DNA of 15,243 nt from PVC group bacterium (ex Bugula neritina AB1) (lineage in GTDB: Bacteria > GCA-001730085), in the NCBI GenBank assembly GCA_001730085.1, contig MDLB01000066.1, positions 1 to 15,243 on the forward strand, in the 5' to 3' direction. The number at the start of each line of letters is the position of its first letter. Position 1 is the stretch's first letter. Positions 7,455 to 14,962 of this stretch are shown piece after piece. The notes under the pieces are model-generated. The model did not search any database. It was given only the letters and a program-made list of their open reading frames with translations, and was not told the origin of the DNA. The position numbers and the translations under genes were made by a program.

Positions 7455-8570
7455 CTAAATATTAAAAAAGAATTCGGGGATTGAAACAATATACTTTAAG
7501 TTAAAAAGCCATCTCAAAGTCATTTTGATAGGCAAACTTGTGGCAAATAATAGTAAAACAAGAAAAAAACTATAGCGCAAGGGACCCAAACTTTTGAAAA
7601 GATTTTTAAAAACAGTTTTTGTTAAAAGAAAACCACCACCAATAAAATAGAGACTTATTAAGAATATACCGGGGGCTTCCCTTATAAAGATATTACCCGG
7701 CAATCCCATGTTTAAGCCGATAACATAAAGATACTCAGAAAGGTTGATGTTTGTTAAAGCTTCAACTTTATGCGGATCCCAATATTCAAAAGGGCCATAA
7801 AAGTTCCAGTTTGGTCCACGCAAAATTGTTCCAATAACCATCATGAAAAGCCAAAGAATTATCCATCCAAAGAGAAATATGGTTATAGCGAGTTTTCGTT
7901 CTTTAAAAGTGTAGTAACCTGTAGCTTTATGGTTATTGTCAATGTAAGGGATTGCCATTAGGCCTACAACAATGAGGGTTGGAAAAATAACACCAGCTAA
8001 GGCAGGATCAAAGTAAACCAACATTTCTTGAAGAGCTAAAAAATACCAAGGAGCTTTCGCTGGATTAGGTGAAGTGGCAAGGTTTGCAGGCTCTTCTAAA
8101 GGAGCGTCAACCAATATCCCCCAAGTGAAAAGGAAGCCAAGAGCAAAAAGCATCGCGATCAACTCGATAGAGACCAAGTCTGGCCAAACAAGGATCTTTT
8201 CTTGAGAGTCATGCCATTCTTTAGGTTTTTCATTTTTTTCCAAGCGCAAATCGTTTTCACGAGCCTGAGAGAGAGCTACCCATAAAAAAAACAGCGAAGC
8301 ATAGATCAAACCAACAATCGGAAGGTTATCTGGTTTTGAAACAGTATGTCGAAAATTTTCATCCAGCATACCAATCGACAGAAACATGGTGAGGGTTGAA
8401 AAAAGAAAGATCCCCCCCTTTTTTGTCCAAAGTCTGTCTAGAAAAAAAAGCTTGTTATATTTTTCGAAAAAACTATTAACGGGAAAAACGAAAAAGAACA
8501 AAAGTACAATCACAGGGAACATCCTAGAAGGTACTGCACAAGCGTTTATAAAGTTTTTAATTGCTTCCAT
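7455..8570 (-). CDS. petD: Cytochrome b C-terminal module (subunit IV-like), extended
   Basis: The protein has 371 residues, against about 160 for plastid subunit IV. Residues 129-210 match the cytochrome b C-terminal core: WPDLVSIELI, PLEEPAN, then KAPWYFLALQEML at 172-184. The usual quinol-site PEWY is APWY here (173-176), so the Glu is replaced. Three extra hydrophobic segments precede the core (about 16-34, 52-68, 84-102). More follow at about 227-250, 298-316 and 333-347, which suggests fusion with an additional membrane part. A GAGG 5 bases before the ATG supports the start. It pairs with the cytochrome b6 gene 62 bp upstream to make a full cytochrome b. The symbol is by analogy. Confidence 0.85.
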   Translation of the reverse strand: MEAIKNFINACAVPSRMFPVIVLLFFFVFPVNSFFEKYNKLFFLDRLWTKKGGIFLFSTLTMFLSIGMLDENFRHTVSKPDNLPIVGLIYASLFFLWVALSQARENDLRLEKNEKPKEWHDSQEKILVWPDLVSIELIAMLFALGFLFTWGILVDAPLEEPANLATSPNPAKAPWYFLALQEMLVYFDPALAGVIFPTLIVVGLMAIPYIDNNHKATGYYTFKERKLAITIFLFGWIILWLFMMVIGTILRGPNWNFYGPFEYWDPHKVEALTNINLSEYLYVIGLNMGLPGNIFIREAPGIFLISLYFIGGGFLLTKTVFKNLFKSLGPLRYSFFLVLLLFATSLPIKMTLRWLFNLKYIVSIPEFFFNI

Positions 8571-8632
8571 AAAATCCTCAATAAGAAAAATCTATATTTT
8601 AACTACACCTCATATGATCTTTAGATCGAAAA

Positions 8633-9445
8633 TCATAAAGGTTTGGATATGCCCCCATCTTTTCGGACTCTCCAAAAATGCACCGCCATAAAAATCATTA
8701 TCGTGAAAGGTAGAACGACACAATGCAAAACGTAAAACCTCACAAGTGCAGCTTCTCCAATGAATCTTCCAGCGATAAGAACAAATCTAGCATCAGCACC
8801 TTTATGAACAAAGTTAATACTACCAATCTTTAGCAAAGAAGCACCGGGCCCTTCTGTACCTGCAAAAGGTGAAGCTGCTGCCATATTACTTCCGACAGAA
8901 ATACCCCAGATAGCTAACTGATCCCAAGGTAAAAGGTAGCCTGTAAAGCTTAAAAGCATTGTTAGAAGAAGTAAAATAACACCAATAACCCAGTTAAATT
9001 CACGAGGTGGTTTATATGAGCCAGTCATAAAAACCCGAAACATGTGTAGCCAAACCGTGATAATCATCAGGTGGGCTCCCCATCGATGGATTTCTCTCAT
9101 GATCCCAAGTGGCACTTGCTCATTCATATCCATCACATCGCCATAGGCAAACTCAACGGTTGGGCGATAATAAAACATAAGTAACATACCCGTAACGGCT
9201 AAAACTAGAAATATAAAAAAAGACAATCCCCCCATACACCATGTGTATTTTATCTTTATGGCGTGTTTAGGGATCCGAACAGGATGCAAATGCATAAAAA
9301 AATTATTTAACATAACAAACATTCTTTGACGAACATCTCTAGGGAATCCGCCTCCCATTCTAAAAATGGATCGAACAAACTGCGTTTGTCTGATATTTTC
9401 TAAAAGTTTTTTAAGCTTATCTAACATTTTTTTTATCAACCTCAT
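8633..9445 (-). CDS. petB: Cytochrome b6-type subunit of a quinol:cytochrome c reductase
   Basis: The protein has 270 residues and four core helices. The two b haems are held by His120/His134 and His241/His256. The helix D spacing of 14 intervening residues is that of cytochrome b6 rather than mitochondrial cytochrome b. Cys70 in WCMGG lies 21 residues before FYYRPTV-type sequence, exactly where cytochrome b6 Cys35 binds the extra haem ci, so this protein probably carries it too. TGYLLPWDQ and WGISVGSN match the Qo-side helix C/cd region. The first ATG has no Shine-Dalgarno; Met7 (9427), with GAGG 12 bases before it, is an alternative. The gene lies 18 bp after the Rieske gene. Confidence 0.93.
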   Translation of the reverse strand: MRLIKKMLDKLKKLLENIRQTQFVRSIFRMGGGFPRDVRQRMFVMLNNFFMHLHPVRIPKHAIKIKYTWCMGGLSFFIFLVLAVTGMLLMFYYRPTVEFAYGDVMDMNEQVPLGIMREIHRWGAHLMIITVWLHMFRVFMTGSYKPPREFNWVIGVILLLLTMLLSFTGYLLPWDQLAIWGISVGSNMAAASPFAGTEGPGASLLKIGSINFVHKGADARFVLIAGRFIGEAALVRFYVLHCVVLPFTIMIFMAVHFWRVRKDGGISKPL

Positions 9446-9463
9446 TAAAAATATAAAGAATAA

Positions 9464-9961
9464 TTATATAGCTAGGAAAGAAGCGGGGTCATTCCACTCC
9501 CCTTTTTCTTGTTGAAACTTCTTCGTTTTATCAACCAATATTTGTCCATCATCTCCCAAAAGTATTTTAAAACGTTCCAAGGGTCTAGGGGCAGGTCCTT
9601 CGAAATTAATACCCGAAAAGCGAAACCCACTACCATGACAAGGACATTTGAATTTTTTTTCACCACTAAGCCAATTTGGAGTACAACCAAGGTGAGTACA
9701 AACTGCAGATAAGGCATAAAGCCCTTCTGCTGTTCTAACAATCCAAACCCCATGTTTGCTTTTCCAGAGCAAAGAAACTTCGCCAACAGCATAGTTCTCC
9801 GGATAACCTGCTTTAAAACTTTGAGAGGGTTCAAAAAGAACATTTGGGAACAAGTAACGCAAAAGCATTGTTCCTAAACCACCTAAACATGCAAGAAAGA
9901 GTGTCCAACCTAGAAAAATCCAAGATACAAAAACTCTTCGTGTCACTTTTTCTTTAGACAT
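9464..9961 (-). CDS. petC: Rieske iron-sulfur protein
   Basis: The protein has 165 residues. An N-terminal membrane anchor spans about 10-37 (an RR at 8-9 precedes it, consistent with Tat export). The soluble domain carries the two cluster loops C88-T-H90-L-G-C93 and C106-P-C108-H109-G-S-G; these supply the two Cys and two His ligands of the 2Fe-2S cluster and the bridging disulfide. It oxidises quinol at the cytochrome b Qo site and hands electrons to the cytochrome c partner. AAGGA 9 bases before the ATG fixes the start. It lies between the HEAT-repeat and cytochrome b6 genes at spacings of 13 and 18 bp. Confidence 0.96.
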   Translation of the reverse strand: MSKEKVTRRVFVSWIFLGWTLFLACLGGLGTMLLRYLFPNVLFEPSQSFKAGYPENYAVGEVSLLWKSKHGVWIVRTAEGLYALSAVCTHLGCTPNWLSGEKKFKCPCHGSGFRFSGINFEGPAPRPLERFKILLGDDGQILVDKTKKFQQEKGEWNDPASFLAI

Positions 9962-9974
9962 TAATTATTATCCT

Positions 9975-10835
9975 TCATGTTGAAAAATTCATAGCCTTTT
10001 TGGCTGCACTTCTAATTTCTAAGTTTGGGTCATTATCACCCAAATAAATAACTTGCCGGTTCAACTCTTTATCTTTTAATAAAGGAACGCAATTTATCGC
10101 TACGATCATCGCCTGATTTTGTTCTCGACGATCAACATTTTTAAAGCGATCCCAATAATCTCTATTTAGCATTTTTGACAAAAGATTTTTAGAGCGTAAA
10201 TCAGCCTGTTTTGCCAATCCTATAGCCGCATCCCATTGAATATTAGGCTCTGGGTCGGTTAAAGCTTCCAAAAGAGCTTCCTTTGCTATCAAGCCTTTCA
10301 TATTTCCCAAAGCTATGATAGAAACTAATCTTGTTTCAATGTCTTTATTTTTGGCGAATTTAGCGATCTCAGGAGCAGCAGAAGAAGCTTCCAATAAACC
10401 CAAAGAATATATAACTGAAAGTATAGAAAGATCCTCTCGATTTGTCAAAGCTTTTAAGAGAGGTTTTATATACCGTTTGTCTTTTGAGCGCCCCATGGCT
10501 AAAGCTAAATAGTCTCGGACACGTTTATCATCGTGTATAGACTTATCAAAAGTCAAGATCATTTCTTTTACAAAAGACTCTTCGGATATTCTTTCTTTTC
10601 CGGAAGCTATTATTTTAGAAAGTTCGAAAGCAGCTTGCCAGCGTTTTGTTCTACCTCCATCTCTAATAGCTTGAAGGTGATCATCAGCTGTTTTTTTTTC
10701 CGAAGTCAATATTTTTACACCTGTGAAAAGTAAAACCGCCATCACAGCTATTATAAAGGGTACTACAAAAAAGGAATGGATCAAAACCCCAATTTTTGTA
10801 GGCGCTTCAAGATTGTTTTCATTTGACTCTGTCAT
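9975..10835 (-). CDS. Membrane-anchored HEAT-repeat protein of the cytochrome operon
   Basis: The protein has 286 residues. One transmembrane segment at about 17-43 is followed by a soluble domain of repeated helical pairs from about 60 to 282. Typical lines are DYLALAMGRSKDKRYIKPLL, RLVSIIALGNMKGLIAKEAL and PNIQWDAAIGLAKQ. These are HEAT-type repeats, used for protein-protein contacts. No catalytic or haem site is seen. The ATG overlaps the end of hemA (10832-10835), with GAGGA just before it, and the Rieske gene starts 13 bp later. The position suggests a scaffold or assembly subunit of the cytochrome complex, perhaps contacting the octahaem subunit. This is inference from context. Confidence 0.8.
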   Translation of the reverse strand: MTESNENNLEAPTKIGVLIHSFFVVPFIIAVMAVLLFTGVKILTSEKKTADDHLQAIRDGGRTKRWQAAFELSKIIASGKERISEESFVKEMILTFDKSIHDDKRVRDYLALAMGRSKDKRYIKPLLKALTNREDLSILSVIYSLGLLEASSAAPEIAKFAKNKDIETRLVSIIALGNMKGLIAKEALLEALTDPEPNIQWDAAIGLAKQADLRSKNLLSKMLNRDYWDRFKNVDRREQNQAMIVAINCVPLLKDKELNRQVIYLGDNDPNLEIRSAAKKAMNFST

Positions 10836-11914
10836 ACATTTTCCTCAATCAATTTGGGCGAATCGGATGAGTAAGTTAACTCTCCATTTCGGACATTTTG
10901 CATTTTTTTTGACTTCAGGTCAAATTCTTTTATTTTTTGTTGAATAATTGACTCAACATCTTTGACAGCTAGCTTTCTACGCTGGTAACTTTTTTCAAGC
11001 GTTGAGCCCAAGTCATCGATAAAAAAAAGAGCGATATTATCGAGATTGCTTATGGTTGGATCAATATTCCTAGGCATAGAAATATCGATCAATAAAAGTT
11101 CCGAGGAGCGCTTTTTAGGGAAAGACTCAACTGCTTCCTTTTCGATAACATAATGAGGAGCATCTACGGCACAAATACATAAGTCCACTTTCTCTAAAAG
11201 CTTTGTTAATTCAAAAAATGAAACAGGTTCCGCTTGAAACTTTTCTGCCAAGACCAGAGCTTTTTGACGCGTTCTATTCATAATGTAAAGCTTTTTTAAG
11301 GAACTTTTAACTAGACGTTTAACAGCTAGTTCACCCATATGTCCTGAACCTAGAACAAGAACTTCCTTGCCATCTAAATTTTCCAAATATTTTTCAGCAA
11401 AGTTAACCGCTGCCCAACTTACAGATGTTCCACCATAGCCTATGTCGGTTTCACTATGAGCAATTTTTGCGGTTCGTATAGCCAAACGGTTCAAAAGATT
11501 GAGATTTCCTGTGAGGGAGCCCGCATTACTTGCGACTTCAAAAGCCTCTTTAACCTGTCCGATTATTTGCTTTTCACCTAGAACAAGAGAGTCCAAACCA
11601 ACTATAACTTTGAAAAGATGCTCGATGGCACCTTTATCTTGCATTTGATAAAAATAATCTTGGCAACTCTTAAGCTCTTGTTTTTTTATCTTGAAAAGTT
11701 CTTCTAAGACAAAACTCACGTCCAAGTTTTCTTTCAAGAGATGGAGGTAAATCTCAACACGGTTACACGTGCTAATGACAACGGCTCCTAAGACTTCTAA
11801 TCGAAGTTTTAACTTACTCAACAGAAGGTCTTGTTGTGTTGATGAAAGGTGAAACTTTTCTCTCACATGTATAGGAGCAGTTTTATGGCTAATACCAATA
11901 ATAATTAAACTCAT
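10832..11914 (-). CDS. hemA: Glutamyl-tRNA reductase
   Basis: The protein has 360 residues. It reduces glutamyl-tRNA(Glu) to glutamate-1-semialdehyde with NADPH, the committed step of C5-pathway tetrapyrrole synthesis. The N-terminal GISHKTAP (7-14) and catalytic Cys50 in STCNR are family signatures. GLDSLVLGEKQIIGQVK (106-122) is the conserved substrate-binding region, and GSGHMG (189-194) is the NADPH site. It is shorter than the roughly 420-residue enterobacterial enzyme, having a reduced C-terminal dimerisation domain. It is the first gene of the cytochrome operon and overlaps the HEAT gene by 4 bp. No Shine-Dalgarno precedes the ATG. The presence of HemA excludes a typical alphaproteobacterial (ALA synthase) background. 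Confidence 0.96.
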   Translation of the reverse strand: MSLIIIGISHKTAPIHVREKFHLSSTQQDLLLSKLKLRLEVLGAVVISTCNRVEIYLHLLKENLDVSFVLEELFKIKKQELKSCQDYFYQMQDKGAIEHLFKVIVGLDSLVLGEKQIIGQVKEAFEVASNAGSLTGNLNLLNRLAIRTAKIAHSETDIGYGGTSVSWAAVNFAEKYLENLDGKEVLVLGSGHMGELAVKRLVKSSLKKLYIMNRTRQKALVLAEKFQAEPVSFFELTKLLEKVDLCICAVDAPHYVIEKEAVESFPKKRSSELLLIDISMPRNIDPTISNLDNIALFFIDDLGSTLEKSYQRRKLAVKDVESIIQQKIKEFDLKSKKMQNVRNGELTYSSDSPKLIEENV

Positions 11915-11928
11915 AAGATATATCTAAG

Positions 11929-11959
11929 ATTATAAAAAAACAATAAAACACATATTCAA
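11929..11959 (-). promoter_or_regulatory. Possible promoter of the hemA-cytochrome operon
   Basis: On the minus strand a perfect TATAAT (11934-11929) lies 15 bases before the hemA ATG, with TTGAAT (11959-11954) 19 bp upstream. The spacing is long, and the start would leave a leader of only about 7 bases, in line with the missing ribosome binding site. Leaderless translation is possible. Tentative. Confidence 0.3.
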
Positions 11960-11993
11960 AAATTAACTCTGCCTAACAAGTGATGCAATAATG

Positions 11994-12005
11994 TGTATGC
12001 ATACA
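11994..12005. promoter_or_regulatory. Palindromic operator candidate
   Basis: TGTATGCATACA is a perfect 12 bp dyad about 60 bp upstream of the putative hemA -10. Its position suits a transcription factor controlling haem synthesis and the cytochrome complex. No known binding consensus was matched. Confidence 0.3.
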
Positions 12006-12343
12006 AAGTCCTGTCTGAGTCTTGCTACTTGTAAAAAACAAACTCCTTTTTTTAGAAGTTAAAGAGCAGATCTTTTATAAGAGCTATTTAATGAATCTCA
12101 ACATAATTTCGGATATCTCTATAGATTTTGGAAAGGTTCTTAAAAAGCAAAGGATTATTAGCAAAGACTCTATACTATAATTTAAGAGCATAGTAGAGAT
12201 TGTTAAAAACTCATTTTTTTTCAAGAATCCTAAGAAAGGGATATATGAAGTTATGCAGAGATCTATACTATACATTATAGCAGGAGTGATGTATATTGAT
12301 CAATGTCAAATTTTGAATAATTTTTATAAGTAAGGTTTTTAAA

Positions 12344-13681
12344 ATGTCCTTATCCAAAGAAACCATTATATTGGGCGGGGGAATAAGTGGTCTAGTGGCC
12401 GCTTTTCGACTCCAACAAAAATACCCTCAACACAAGATTAAACTCATTGAATCAAATGAAAAAGCCGGAGGATGGATCAACTCTATTGAAAAAGATGGCT
12501 TCATTTTAGAGCAAGGACCTCGAGGAATTAGACCCAAAAACAATGGAACTATTTTTTTAAAGCTTGTTGAAGACCTAGGCCTAATGGATAAGCTTATTTC
12601 TTCTGAAAATTCCTCTAAAAAAAGATATATTTACAGTGAAAAACTTCTCCCCTTTCCTCATTCTTTTTCCACCGCATTAACCTCTCCACTAACGGCTATT
12701 CTTTTGGAGGCTATTCGTAAAGACTGGAAAGTATCTTCTTTTCCTTTGGAGGAAGAATCTGTAGCATCTTTTTCTAATAGACACTTTGGCGAAAATTTTA
12801 CTCAAAAAATCCTTCAACCGGTTGTATCGGGTATATGGGCTGGGGATGTAGAAAACTTGAGCGCCTCAGCTGTATTCCCTTATTTAACAGTGCTTGAACA
12901 AAAAGAAGGTTCTTTGCTTCGATCATGGCTCAAAAGAAAAAAAAATAAAAAAGAACCTTGGATTTACAGTGAATCTTTAAAGAAAGCCGCACTCGTTTCT
13001 TTTGACAAAGGCTTACAGGTTCTTATTAATAAAATTACCAGTCATCTAGAAAATAATATCTCTCTTTCGGAAAAAGTTTTGAACATTCAGAAAAATGATA
13101 CGGGATACCTTGTTAAAACAGATAAAAAAGATCACACCTGCTCACATCTTATTTCTGCTTTGCCTTCGCATGTTTTAGCCCCACTGATCGACTCTTTCGA
13201 TCCCTTAACAAGTCAAAAACTTCGTCAAATCAATTACGCACCGATGGCGATTGTTTCTTTTCTTTTTGATTCTCTTGTTCACAAAGAGAATGCTTTTGGA
13301 TATCTGAATCATCAAAAAAACTTTCAAGAGATTTTGGGAGTTATGTTTAATGAAAAAATATTTGCATCTCATTCTCCCCAAGGGCAGCAAGCTATAACTG
13401 TTATGATTGGTGGCGCGCGATTCAATAATTTTTCAGAACATACGGAAGATGACTTTATCAAAATAGCAACAATGGCACTCGAATCACATTTACTAATAAA
13501 ACAAGAACCCTCAATGGCTTTTTGTAAAAAAATAACCAAGGCTATCCCTCAATTTAATATAGGTTATCCAAAGTTTTCGTCGAAGTTGTTTTCTAACTTT
13601 CATCTCGTTGGGAATTATATTGCCGGTGTTTCTGTGATAAACACGATAAAGCAAGCTGAAGAACTTATTGCCAATATCTAA
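12344..13681 (+). CDS. hemG: Protoporphyrinogen oxidase (HemY-type, FAD-dependent)
   Basis: The protein has 445 residues. It oxidises protoporphyrinogen IX to protoporphyrin IX using oxygen and FAD, the penultimate step of haem synthesis. The N-terminal dinucleotide fold has GGGISG (11-16) and the acidic strand end IKLIESNEKAGGW. EQGPRGIRP (56-64) is the conserved substrate-side loop, and the C-terminal LVGNYIAGVSVINTIKQAEEL is the second FAD motif of the family. Length is normal. TAAGG lies 9 bases before the ATG. It is divergent from hemA, so two steps of the same pathway flank the shared control region. Chlamydiae name this enzyme hemG although it is the hemY type. Confidence 0.93.
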   Translation: MSLSKETIILGGGISGLVAAFRLQQKYPQHKIKLIESNEKAGGWINSIEKDGFILEQGPRGIRPKNNGTIFLKLVEDLGLMDKLISSENSSKKRYIYSEKLLPFPHSFSTALTSPLTAILLEAIRKDWKVSSFPLEEESVASFSNRHFGENFTQKILQPVVSGIWAGDVENLSASAVFPYLTVLEQKEGSLLRSWLKRKKNKKEPWIYSESLKKAALVSFDKGLQVLINKITSHLENNISLSEKVLNIQKNDTGYLVKTDKKDHTCSHLISALPSHVLAPLIDSFDPLTSQKLRQINYAPMAIVSFLFDSLVHKENAFGYLNHQKNFQEILGVMFNEKIFASHSPQGQQAITVMIGGARFNNFSEHTEDDFIKIATMALESHLLIKQEPSMAFCKKITKAIPQFNIGYPKFSSKLFSNFHLVGNYIAGVSVINTIKQAEELIANI

Positions 13682-13954
13682 TTAACAATATGAACACTTT
13701 CGAGAGATTTTGAAACCCCTATAAAACATATGTCTTTATAAAAAAATCCAAGAAAGCTTATATTGATATACGTAAAAAAATATTTTTTAATATATTTGAA
13801 ACCTCTGAAAAATAGATAGAAGGGATGTAAAAAAGAAAAAAAATCAAAAGAAAATGAATGGAAGTCTAAAATATTGATGTAAAATGAAATAGTAACTATC
13901 CTTATCAGTATAAGTTTTTATATATTTACCCAAGGAATCACTGTACTATTAAAA
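13682..13954. repeat. Intergenic region with two partial copies of the IS-end motif
   Basis: TTTGAAACCCCT (13709-13720) and TTTGAAACCTCTG (13796-13808) match the outer end of the flanking IS, which reads TTTGAAACCTCTGCAC at 14961-14976 in the same orientation. Similarity does not extend beyond about 13 bases. They may be decayed IS ends or preferred insertion sites. No gene or terminator is evident. Confidence 0.4.
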
Positions 13955-14821
13955 GTGACCGGTTCTATTTTTATAATCATAGCTCTCGGTTTATCTTTAA
14001 TTAAAGTACGTGAAGTCAATTTACTATTTGAAGGAATAAATCTAGATAAAAATAGATATAACGATAACCTGATAGAATTTATCACAGAAGACGGGGTGGA
14101 AATATATGGCAAATATCTAAAAGCCAGCTCTTCAGGTGAAAAGCCCAAAGGGATTATTCATTTTTCCCATGGTAATGATTCTAGTATAAAAGACTCTATT
14201 CGAATTGCAAATGTTTTTAAAGAATTAGGGTATGATGTTTTCTTATATAGTTACAGAGGCTACCCTGAATCTAAAAAGAAAAGGTTCTTTATATCTGAGA
14301 AAAGTTTATATCTTGATGCAGAAGCTGCCTATGAAGAGATGAAAAAAGCCTATTATAAAGAATATAAGACCAAGGTGGAAGATGAAAAGGTCTTTTTTGT
14401 AGGACATTCTTTAGGTGCTTCCGTTGCCAACTATCTAGCTTATATCAAGCCCTCCGGAGGATTAGTATCTATGAGTGGTTTCAGTAGTTTAAATAATGCA
14501 GTCAAGAGAAAGCCATTGGGTAAATATATGCGATGGTTTTTATTAAATCAATTCAATTCTCTGGATCGAATTAAAAGAATTAAAGTGCCTAAATTATTAC
14601 TACATCATGAAAAAGATCAATCTCTTCCACCTATTAATGCTGAGGAGCTATTTGAAAGCGCAGCATCAAGAAAAAGCTTATGTATTCTTGATAAATCATA
14701 CCGCAGGAATGGCGAAGAGGCTTATTATCATGATCCCTTACTGGTCTTAAAAACAGCAGAAGGTAGTATTAGTGAATTTCTAACTAAGGGTTATCTAAGT
14801 AAGGCTAATGCTTCCGCATAG
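13955..14821 (+). CDS. Membrane-anchored alpha/beta hydrolase (ABHD13/Bem46-like)
   Basis: From the GTG at 13955 the protein has 288 residues. A short hydrophobic segment (4-16) anchors or exports it. The hydrolase fold follows: oxyanion loop HFSHGN (69-74), nucleophile elbow GHSLGA with Ser152, probable acid Asp221 in HHEKDQSLP, and probable base His259 in YYHDP. The set fits serine hydrolases of the ABHD12/13/17 or Bem46 group; substrate unknown. The start is uncertain. The frame is open 87 bases further upstream and encodes a natural-looking ITVLLKVTGS before the GTG, but no standard start is found. AAGGA at 13932-13936 is too far from the GTG. Its true N-terminus may have been lost. Confidence 0.8.
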   Translation: MTGSIFIIIALGLSLIKVREVNLLFEGINLDKNRYNDNLIEFITEDGVEIYGKYLKASSSGEKPKGIIHFSHGNDSSIKDSIRIANVFKELGYDVFLYSYRGYPESKKKRFFISEKSLYLDAEAAYEEMKKAYYKEYKTKVEDEKVFFVGHSLGASVANYLAYIKPSGGLVSMSGFSSLNNAVKRKPLGKYMRWFLLNQFNSLDRIKRIKVPKLLLHHEKDQSLPPINAEELFESAASRKSLCILDKSYRRNGEEAYYHDPLLVLKTAEGSISEFLTKGYLSKANASA

Positions 14822-14906
14822 ACCTTCGTTTAACTTCTAATCGAACATATTTTATCTCATATTGGAAGGCTTTTATATTAGTATTAATTTTTAGGCATTT
14901 CTTTTT

Positions 14907-14952
14907 TCGTTGACATCCTCACCTACCTAAAGGAAGGTGATTCCTAGATTTA
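14907..14952 (+). mobile_element. IS200/IS605-like end hairpin, remnant
   Basis: The segment TTGACATCCTCACC ... GGTGATTCCTA encloses a hairpin at 14919-14940: TCACCT and AGGTGA outer arms, an A/A mismatch, and CCT/AGG inner arms. The layout GACATCCTC-stem-loop-GATTCCTA is one I know from right ends of IS200/IS605-type elements next to tnpB, where it forms part of the guide RNA 3' region. No tnpA or tnpB is present, so this is a solo end or remnant. A terminator for the hydrolase gene is the alternative, but no T-tract follows. Confidence 0.5.
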
Positions 14953-14962
14953 CTAAGCTATT

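Larger units (their letters stand above)
11915..12343. promoter_or_regulatory. Divergent intergenic region between hemA and hemG
   Basis: This 429 bp region must hold the control signals for both haem genes. It contains a 12 bp perfect palindrome TGTATGCATACA (11994-12005), nested inside a larger imperfect inverted repeat with arms ACAAGT (11976-11981) and ACTTGT (12027-12032). An 11-base direct repeat, TCTATACTATA, occurs at 12169 and 12263. The palindrome has the form of a dimeric repressor site, but no regulator is recognised. The open frame across 12084-12275 on the minus strand has no coding support. Confidence 0.45.

Noticed and set aside
9472-9843. 123-codon minus-strand frame inside the Rieske gene
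   Set aside because: It is a shadow of the Rieske gene, whose cluster ligands and start signals are unmistakable.
11976-12032. Possible tRNA or riboswitch
   Set aside because: The arms are short and imperfect, with no cloverleaf or known aptamer core.
12084-12275. 63-codon minus-strand frame in the hemA-hemG spacer
   Set aside because: No ribosome binding site, no recognisable composition, and no neighbours in operon arrangement.
14919-14940. Rho-independent terminator of the hydrolase gene
   Set aside because: The stem has an internal mismatch and no T-tract follows; the flanks fit an IS605-type end better, though a terminator role is not excluded.
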